From Scleroderma bovista (Eukaryota > Basidiomycota > Agaricomycetes > Boletales > Sclerodermataceae), in the NCBI GenBank assembly GCA_037178675.1, contig JAYMGJ010000305.1, forward strand, positions 41,908 through 105,907: a stretch of DNA of 64,000 nt. The letters are read 5' to 3'. Below are positions 57,043 through 64,000 of the stretch, one piece after another. The notes beneath the pieces are model-generated. The model was not told the origin of the DNA, made no database searches, and saw only the letters and a list, made by a program, of their open reading frames with translations. The first letter of the stretch is position 1. Each line of letters begins with the position of its first letter. A program made the translations under genes and the position numbers.

Positions 57043-58098
57043 CTACTCCGGCACACCGCTGCCAGGGTTCTCCTGCTCCTCACGGAGCCCCTGGACTTCT
57101 TGTTCGACCTCCTCCGGGTCGACCTCCGCCTCGCTGTCCTCCGACTCCTCGTCCTCGTCCCAGGGCGCCGTAAAGAAACGACACTCCTCGAGAAAAGTCT
57201 CGAGGCCGGCCGTCAGCCGCTCGTTTCCCCTCGCCACCGAGCGAGTGGCATCTGCGACCCGGCGCATCTGCCCGGTCATCTCCTCGACGGCCCCGGTCAA
57301 CCGGTCCAGTCGTTCCAGGAACGGCCCAGGGTCAAACCCGGACCGTTTCCCAGACGGCCCCGGTACTTCGACGATGTCGTCGTCGTCGGCAACCTTCGCC
57401 GCCGTCTTCTTCTTCTTGCGCTTCTCGCCTCCTCGCGGTGACGTCGCCACCTCCTTCTCCTTCGCTTTGCCCTTCCCCTTATCCCCTACCGGACCCGGAC
57501 CACCCACCTCCGGCCACTCACACCGCTCCTTGAGCCCTGCGCATTTCATGCACGCGCGCTGCTTGGGTTTTTCTGGGTCTCGTTCGCACTTGGCCTTGTG
57601 CTTCGCACAGCGAATGCACCTGCCAAAAAATTAATAAAGTAACAAGGGAATAAAGTTAAAGAAAAATACTTACCGGACATTGTCGCTCCGGTCTCCACTC
57701 GGACCCGCCTCCGGCTCTTCCCTCGCTCTCTTCTTCGACGCCTCCTGCGCCATCGCTCTCTGCCTCGCGGCGACCTCTGCAGCCCTCCGTTGCACCTCCG
57801 CCCTGTCCTTCTCCGCCTGCTCCCGCGCTTGGCGTTCCGCCTCCGCCTTCGCTCTCTCCGCCTCCTCTCGTGCTCTCGCCTCCGCCTCCTCACGTGCTCG
57901 TCTCTCCGCCTCTTCCCTACGCTGCTTCTCCTCCCTCTTCACTTGCTTGCGACGACGGCGCTCCTTCGCCTTGGCATCGAGAACGTCGGACTCGTCCTCG
58001 CTACCGGACTGTAACTCCGGTGTTGGGGCCTTCGTCCAATCCTTGGACTCGGTGGCAGCAGGGGCGGCAGGGCTGACGGACTTGGCAATGGCAGACAT
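57043..58098 (-). CDS. Antisense Zn2Cys6 coiled-coil gene inside the gypsy element
   Basis: Two exons on the minus strand between the pol stop and the 3' LTR: 58098-57674 and 57619-57043, joined across a GTAAGT...AG intron in phase. Exon 1 begins MSAIAKSVSPAAPAATESKD, then a long charged coiled coil (Arg/Glu/Ala repeats such as EEAERRAREEAEARAREEAE). Across the intron the cysteines read CIRCAKHKAKC then CMKCAGLKERC, spaced CX2CX6CX11CX2CX6C, the canonical fungal Zn2Cys6 cluster. A Lys-rich stretch and an acidic C-terminus (EESEDSEAEVDPEEVE) follow. An intact spliced gene in antisense to its host element could regulate element transcription or be acquired cargo; both are inference. A similar cysteine pattern occurs in KDZ gene Z. 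Confidence 0.8.
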
Positions 58099-58245
58099 TT
58101 TCAGATAGCAGTAAATTGGGGGTAAAGGCAAAACCGGTCTGAGCTTTATAGATCCAGAATTTGTACTCAGACATTAACTCCGGACTCCGCATTGTCTTAG
58201 GCGACCACACGTCAGCCTCATTGGGGCCTCATGGGTTCGGCCCCT

Positions 58246-58255
58246 AAAAGGGGGA
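58246..58255 (+). promoter_or_regulatory. Polypurine tract before the 3' LTR
   Basis: AAAAGGGGGA ends three bases before the LTR tip at 58259, the usual place for plus-strand priming. Confidence 0.75.
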
Positions 58256-58258
58256 TAC

Positions 58259-58890
58259 TGTTACGACCATGCCCAACTCCGGGCCTTATCCGGTCACTCC
58301 GGTCGTATCGCAGCTCTACAGCTCTACTCCGGTCGCTCGTCTCCTACTCCGGTCGCGCTCACGCAGATAACCTTCCGCTAACTACGACCCTTGGACTATC
58401 CTCTATTCGCTCGTTACCACACCTCGCCGTTTACCCTGCCTTGACGTGAGTTCTCCGTGAACTCGATATATCCTATACCTTGTAGCATTTTCACCGGACC
58501 TGATTTATTTTACCCGGTCCTGACTTTATTTTCACCGGACCTGACCTAGTCCTAACTCCGGTCGTCCCTTGTCCGCTATTAGGTTGTTTACTTGTCACCG
58601 TATGTACTCGACCCTAGTTTCTACTTAGTATAAGTACCCTCTAGTTTACCTTGTATACCTCAGTCTGAAATCATCTAAGTCACTACTCCTGATCCTCTGT
58701 CTGTCTCCGTCTCTATCTCCGTCTGACCAGAACCTACGCAAGGGATCAACGCTCGCCGTCCTTGTCGTTGAATCCAAACGGTCGCAACTCCAGCCCGGGC
58801 TAACCTCTGCCCAAACCTCTGACCTCCCCTCTCGTCCGCTTCCGTCCGGACTTGACTGGACCCCCTACCGGAGTAGACCCGGACTTGACA
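58259..58890 (+). repeat. 3' LTR of the gypsy element
   Basis: 632 bp. Its first 190 bp are closer to the solo LTR at 23048-23686 than to its own 5' LTR. Confidence 0.93.
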
Positions 58891-60236
58891 TATACCTAGT
58901 GTACCTAATGCAAATATATTTGTCTTGCTTAACCTAGTAACTCAAGATGGCCAAGTAAATCAATAGAATTAAGGCCAAATTAAAAGACCTGTAATCTTCC
59001 TGATGGACTTGCTGATAGACTGAGTAACTAGTAGTAGGGAATACCTAAACATCCTAATTTACAAAGGTAATGCTATTCTGATTGTCTGGTAGGCATGAGC
59101 TACTGAAAGTTGGATATCCTAATTTACTACAGGCCTACTATTCTGACCATCTGGTAGGTATGAACTACTGAACATTGGATATCCTAATTTACTATGGGTC
59201 AATTATTCTGATCCTCTGATTTGTCTGATTGCCTGATTCTTCTGATTTTCTGATTGAAGATTCTTCTGATTGTCCAATTTGTGGATTTCCTGATTTGTCT
59301 GATTGTCTGATTTGCAGATTTTCTGATTTGTCTGATTGCCTGGTTGTCTGATTTCCTGATTTGTCTGATTGTCTGATTTGTCTGATTTGTCTGATTGCCT
59401 GATTCTTCTGGTTGTCTGATTTCCTGATTTCCTGATTTGTCTGATTGTCTGATTTGTGGATTGTCTGATTGTCTGATTGTCTAGTTCCTCTGATTGTCTG
59501 ATTCTTCTGATGACAGCAAATCAGCAATCAGAAAAACAGCTCCGCTGCTATTCTAGCAGTCTACTATTCTGACCTTTGGTCATCCAGTACCTCATCCAAC
59601 CAGCTTTCCTGATATACAGCATATTAGTATTATCAGAGTTACAGAAAGTCAGGTATAGTGTTCATTCAGTTGTATCAGGTATACAGGAGGTCAGGTATAG
59701 TGCCTGCTCAGATGTGTCAGGTATACAGGAGTTCAGGTATAGTGTCTGTTCAGATGTATCAGGTCCATCAGAATCACAGATGTCCCAACTCTCAGCAGAT
59801 ACTACAATCAGCATGGTCAGATATGCAGCAACAGAATATCAGAGTGATCAGACAAAATCAGCAAAACAGTATCAGAACATCAGGTGTTTTCAGACATTCA
59901 GTAAAGTTGTGGGTTTCCTGATGTGGTCCTTCAGGGAAGAATTGAGTAGCCCATGTTATTACACCATCCTCTTTCAATTTGTCTCTTCTTCACCACATTG
60001 TATATAGCTTAATTTTGAATTCGTTACTGCACACTATGTACTCCGATGTGCTACAACATGAGGTTCAAGCACTTTAGTCAGCATGCAGTAAGTTCCTCCC
60101 AACCCTCAGCTTGCCCTCCACCCAGAATCGCAATCCATCTCATTCAGACAGTCCTGGTTTTTCCACACTCTGATCAGAGCTCACCATCCACTCCACCTAG
60201 CTCTGCCATCTTATCTGAATCAGACGTCCCACACAG
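58891..60236. repeat. Region of short tandem repeats, no gene
   Basis: Three nested repeats: about 75-bp units ending GGATATCCTAATTTACTA (59050-59200), a CTGATTTGTCTGATTG-type microsatellite (59200-59510), and about 48-bp units with CAGGTATAGTG and ATACAGGAG (59645-59765). Open frames through the microsatellite are low-complexity artefacts. It is unlike KDZ sequence, with no CCGCGG found. Confidence 0.55.
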
Positions 60237-61414
60237 TGTGAGTCAAAGTGTGGATTTGGGTCAGAGTAATAACCCAAACACAACACCAACAAAGGACTAT
60301 GAAAATGTGTGAGTGGTGGTTTACCTCCACGGTGTCCAGAGAGGATGTGCTGAGGAGGGGGGAAGGGGATCTACACCAACAGGGTGATGCAGACAATGAT
60401 GCAGGATACTCCTGGGGTACAGGAGCAATAGATGATGAAGGGGATAGGGGTCTGGACTCTTCCTAAAGCCTAGGAAGTGTCAAAGCGGGGATTGGGTTGA
60501 CTGGGACTGAAACAGCAATACTACACCTAGAGGTTGGTACAGCAAAGGGGCAAGGGGGCTCCTGACGTCCAGAAGCAATGGGATATGAAGGATAGACAGG
60601 CTAGACTCCGCTTGAGCCTAGAGAAATACTTGGACTTGAATAGATTGAATAAAACTTGAATATCAGAGTCTTTAGACCTTCACTGAAGCCTACAAGACTC
60701 AAAGAGCTGAGGGGATACTGACTGAGAGAGTCTGAGAGAGGGATAATTTCGTGCAATTGGGTCTTTTTTTCACTGGGCTGAGCCCAGGGGTTTAAATACA
60801 TGGGGGGGCACAGCATTAAAGTACAAAAAGAGAAGGGAGTAAGCAGAATTTGTCAAGGATTGGTAAGAGCTTTGTAAGGGGTTTGTAAGTGATCAGTAAG
60901 CAAGGGATAAGCAGGAATGAGTAAGCATAGGAAGCATGAATAAGCTGCTGAGTAAAGGAATGAGTAAGCTGCATCACAAGATTGATTGGTAAGGGAGTGA
61001 GTCATCAGCTGAGTAATATATCAAAAATGCGAAAGGGATAGAGTAATACTGATGACAAGAGAGCATCAGTAAGCAAGGGATGAGTCACTGCACAGCAGAA
61101 GGAGTCATTGATGCACAGCCTAAGAAGTTTGATGGGGGGCTGTGTACCATCAGAAAGTTGATGGGACAACAATGGGGAAGATCTGAGATTAATAGGGGGA
61201 TTGATCCGAGACAAAACAGCCACAAGAAGGGTACCAGGGGTCCAGAGGTCTTTTTGGGGGGTCAGCATACACTAAGGTATAGTGCATGTGTTCTAGCGCC
61301 ACTGAAGCGCAACCATGGGCTCCCTTGACAAGCTCTCTTCTGGGAAAGAACAAGAGAGGGTTCTTCTTCCTAATAGCACTATAAAGTGGGGGGAATAACT
61401 GTCATGGTGCTGGG
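60237..61414 (-). repeat. 1.18-kb dispersed repeat, LTR-like, copy 2 (inverted)
   Basis: The reverse complement of 19064-20248. It stops at GTGCTGGG, where the copia LTR begins; copy 1 continues past this point with different sequence. So the copia element inserted into this repeat. Confidence 0.65.
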
Positions 61415-61702
61415 TGTTGAAGTTGCACGTGCACCCGGCATAAACCGTCGACGAAGTGCGCACAAGATTGCGACCCATATTAGTGTAGACTTAGTAATAG
61501 TCCTCTTTAGAGTAGATGTTACATGTCACATGTCACACGTCACAGTCACGCATCACACTATTTGTTGTATATAAACAGCGGACATTGCTTATATAATATA
61601 ACAGCTCTTAACCAGCTACCACTACCATCTCAGGTTGTGCACTCCACCCAACAGGTGAGTTGGAGTAGCAGTTCCTCTACGTATATAGGTATTGCTTCAA
61701 CA
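61415..61702 (+). repeat. 5' LTR of the copia element
   Basis: Perfect inverted ends TGTTGAAG...CTTCAACA. A TATATAAACA box lies at about 61568. Confidence 0.9.
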
Positions 61703-61718
61703 GGTTATGAGCCCTGTG
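61703..61718 (+). promoter_or_regulatory. Primer-binding site of the copia element
   Basis: GGTTATGAGCCCTGTG directly follows the LTR; GGTTATGAGCCC is the initiator-tRNA anticodon-half type of site used by many copia elements. Confidence 0.7.
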
Positions 61719-62092
61719 AGCGCACTGTGTGCAGCAATGCACCAGACAGCGCTCCAGCTCCCTGAGCGTTGCTTTAACTAGCTTGACGCTGTGGACCACA
61801 GTGAGCTCCTAGCTGAGCCCCTGCACAGCCACAGGGCGAAGTCGGTCAATGACTTGCACCAGACAGTGAGCTCCTATTTGAGCACCTGTATTGCCACAGG
61901 CGAAGTTCGTCAATGACTTGCGCCAACCATGGCGAACATCGTCGACGACTTGCACTGGCATGACCTAGTCATGAGTTAGCTGTTGACAGAAGTGCTTTCA
62001 CTAGCACTCAGGTGTTTCTTCTTTTCTTGCTTGTCCATTGTCGCATTCATTTGCTGACTCCGTTGACTCCCAACATATCACCATGTCCAACG
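61719..62092 (+). other. Copia leader with a tandem duplication
   Basis: Two units of about 65 bp share AGTGAGCTCCTA, GCCACAGG, CGAAGT and TCAATGACTTGC. Noncoding leader before gag. Confidence 0.5.
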
Positions 62093-62577
62093 CTCTCGAC
62101 AAGATGGTTCCTGTGTTCACTGGCTCCAACTGGCAGCAGTGGCACACCTCTATGCAGGCCTACCTTCAGGCACAAGGCCAATGGTATGTTTATTCAATGA
62201 TGCAACCCGTTGCCGGTCATGATGACCGAAAGGAGTGGGACGACAACACTGGAAGAGCACTCGGTAACATCACCTTGTGCCTAGCCCCCTCGATCCAGGT
62301 TGCAGTCTCAAACCTCGACAACGTTAAGGACGTCTGTGCAAGTGGAAACACTCCTGCCCAGGGACAGGGAGGCCGCACTCGACATGGCAGCAAAAAGGCT
62401 CGCACTTGCTGCAAGAACGCCCAACAAGCTGCCTTCGCTACTTACGTCCACTACGATGGACCAGAGCCCACCATTGACCCTCGTGCTTTGGCTCACACTC
62501 CTGGTGCTGCCCACTACAGCCCCCCACATTTGAAAATACCATCAAGGCCTTCGACTTGGCACACTGCTTGGGGGTAG
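62093..62577 (+). pseudogene. Copia Gag, damaged after about 80 residues
   Basis: MSNALDKMVPVFTGSNWQQW opens the usual copia gag N-terminus, followed by MQAYLQAQGQWYVYSMMQPV and LGNITLCLAPSIQVAVSNLD. After NVKDV the sequence no longer resembles gag (Gly/His/Ala-rich) and ends at 62577. Downstream to 63026 no gag zinc knuckle is recognised. A deletion or replacement of the C-terminal half of gag is the simplest reading. Confidence 0.7.
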
Positions 62578-63026
62578 AGCCCTCCTGCCAGACCATCCGC
62601 ACCCTCGACCAAGTTGTGTCGTTGGCAAGTGTGAACCTGGACCAGCCCGAGGCGGGTCCCTCCTTGCTGAAGCGCCCTCGTCTTGAGGAGTGCATCATGA
62701 TGTATGAGGAGGATGCCATCTCCCTTGGGGATGATGAACCATTCGCCCATGAGCCCTTTGCCGATGACGAGTTCGACAAGATCAATGCAATGGTCCTCGA
62801 CCACTACAACACAACATCAATGGTGATGGGCACAGAGGCCAGCCTCTTCAGGCAAGTACCTTCTGCACGCGTGCTGACCGACACTGACACGCTCCCTTTA
62901 CATGTGCGCTTCATGCTGGCACTGTATATAGCAAGCAGTAACTACAATTTGTCGTGTCGTGTCTCGAGTAATGCATATATTTGTTTGTGTTTGAATAATG
63001 CATGCTGTGCTGGCTGTAAGGGAAAA

Positions 63027-64000
63027 ATGGTTGATGATAGCGAACTATCTGGTGCCTTCTGGCTCCTAGACTCTGGCGCATCACGCCACTTCACTGGTGA
63101 CATAGGCGATTTCGCCTCCTATAATGCGCTAAAGCGAGCGCACTACGCCAAAACGGCTAATGGTGTAGCACTAATTGCTAGCATTGGCACAGTATTACTC
63201 TGGTGCCTAGACCACAACTCTGGGGATGAGAAAGTCATTACACTCACCCAAGTGCTCCATATGCCAGGCGCTACTGCACACCTTATTTCTATGGGCAAAA
63301 TGCTCCAGTGTAATTACAAAGTCACTGGCGATAAGCGAGGTATTAGCCTCATTCATAAAGCTGAACGCCTATGGTTTGGACCAGACCCAGAAGACAATCG
63401 CAACATCATTTTCAGGATTAGATCTATCCCAATAATTAGATCTAACTATATCGCCTCCGTGAGGAAAGTTGATTATGACATTATGCACCAGAGATTTGGG
63501 CACCCCTCAAAGGAAGTACTCCGACGTGTGCAAAAGCATATGCAGTGCTTTCCAGAGATCCACTTTCCTACTGAGGACTGTGTTTGCCCTGGATGTGCTC
63601 TTGGCAAGATGCCCAATCGAGCTTTCCCAGAGAATGAAAGACGTGCTTCCAAGCCCTTTGAGCTGGTGCACTCTGATCTCAAATCCTTCCTGGTTACGTC
63701 GTACCAGAAATTCAAATATGATATCACCTTCTACGACAACTATACCTCTCACGCCTGGACTATGCCTCTTCGCTCCAAAGCTGCAGCGATTACGGCTGCC
63801 AAAGATTTCCTCGAAATGGTGTGCGTCCAACATGATACGCATGTCGTTGGATGGATGTCCAATGCCGGCGGAGAATACAAATCTGATCTGTTTGATCGAG
63901 CACTCCTTGAGAAAGGAATCAAAATATATCAAAGTGCTCCAAGAACCCCCATGCAGAATGACTGCGCCAAGCGTTTAGGGCGCACTCTCATGGATAAAGC
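63027..64000 (+). CDS. Copia Pol, 5' part (protease, GAG-pre-integrase, integrase), catalytically altered
   Basis: Open to the window edge. Protease: WLLDSGASRHFTGD. GAG-pre-integrase: MHQRFGHPSKEVLRRV with CPGCALGK. Integrase: ELVHSDLKSFLVTS (first Asp present). At the second catalytic site GWMSNAGGEYKSD has Asn where copia integrases have Asp. At the third, APRTPMQNDCAKRLGRT has Lys in place of Glu (and Asp for the usual Gly). All three changes fit single G-to-A transitions. The reading frame is open but integrase activity should be lost. Confidence 0.85.
   Translation, partial: MVDDSELSGAFWLLDSGASRHFTGDIGDFASYNALKRAHYAKTANGVALIASIGTVLLWCLDHNSGDEKVITLTQVLHMPGATAHLISMGKMLQCNYKVTGDKRGISLIHKAERLWFGPDPEDNRNIIFRIRSIPIIRSNYIASVRKVDYDIMHQRFGHPSKEVLRRVQKHMQCFPEIHFPTEDCVCPGCALGKMPNRAFPENERRASKPFELVHSDLKSFLVTSYQKFKYDITFYDNYTSHAWTMPLRSKAAAITAAKDFLEMVCVQHDTHVVGWMSNAGGEYKSDLFDRALLEKGIKIYQSAPRTPMQNDCAKRLGRTLMDK

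Larger units (their letters stand above)
51016..58890 (+). mobile_element. Ty3/gypsy chromovirus-type LTR retrotransposon
   Basis: LTRs at 51016-51646 and 58259-58890 begin TGTTACGACC and end TTGACA. Between them are gag, pol (protease, reverse transcriptase, RNase H, integrase, chromodomain), then an antisense gene and a polypurine tract. The flanks CCTGC (left) and TATAC (right) do not match, so no target duplication is present. No clear tRNA primer-binding site follows the 5' LTR. Confidence 0.95.
61415..64000 (+). mobile_element. Ty1/copia LTR retrotransposon, 5' part
   Basis: A 288-bp LTR, a primer-binding site, a partial gag and the first half of pol. It runs off the window. Probable 5-bp target sequence CTGGG at 61410-61414, whose partner would be outside. 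Confidence 0.9.

Noticed and set aside
59192..59527. Open frame on the minus strand with Gln/Asn/Ser repeats
   Set aside because: It is only the translation of the CTGATT microsatellite.

Overview
The window looks like a chromosome segment of a mushroom-forming basidiomycete (Agaricomycetes). The evidence is short (about 45-60 bp) GT-AG introns, a Kre9/Knh-like GPI wall protein, tandem agaric-type F-box genes, a chromodomain Ty3/gypsy element, and KDZ (Kyakuja-Dileera-Zisupton) DNA transposons whose transposase starts with a CxC2 cysteine cluster. No tRNA, rRNA or CRISPR array was recognised. All calls come from reading the sequence; no database search was run.

Host-like part (1 to about 18 kb). 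The 3' end of a VWA-domain gene is followed by a FluG-like amidohydrolase with a one-base frame break, an intact Kre9/Knh-like GPI protein and an intact UPF3 (nonsense-mediated decay) gene. Then comes a messy F-box region: two near-identical F-box genes separated by a 1.1-kb Mutator-like element (122-bp-class terminal inverted repeats, perfect 9-bp target duplication), a decayed third F-box gene, and a partial UPF3 duplicate. An unrecognised charged, coiled-coil gene lies at 15.7-17.9 kb.

Mobile part (about 19-64 kb). Two large KDZ transposons, A (20.3-35.6 kb) and B (35.6-51.0 kb), lie in opposite orientation. They share one gene order with strictly alternating strands: [TET/JBP dioxygenase] - X - KDZ transposase - Y - GWxPP-repeat gene - [Zn2Cys6 gene Z]. 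Both transposase genes read intact. A keeps the TET/JBP gene but is cut inside the first intron of its GWxPP gene, exactly where a terminus of B begins. B keeps gene Z but lost its TET side where a gypsy element now sits. Roughly 95 copies of CCGCGG, most preceded by A or T, lie across this 31-kb stretch in subterminal arrays, introns and codons. I found none in the flanking 33 kb. Many neighbouring variants (CCGTGG, CCACGG, CCATGG) form the series expected from 5-methylcytosine deamination. Genes Y-A and Z-B each carry an in-frame TGA where CGA is the likely ancestor. A 5mC-oxidising TET/JBP enzyme inside the element therefore sits beside a dense CpG motif with a methylation footprint; this is the most interesting signal in the window.

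Later insertions decorate the block. Solo LTRs at 23.05-23.69 kb (5-bp duplication CCTAC) and 32.93-33.26 kb (CAAAG) are in A. A chromovirus at 51.0-58.9 kb has an intact pol, a textbook -1 frameshift heptamer at the gag stop, and an antisense Zn2Cys6 coiled-coil gene. A 1.18-kb sequence occurs inverted at 19.06-20.25 and 60.24-61.41 kb. A Ty1/copia element with a mutated integrase core runs off the right edge.
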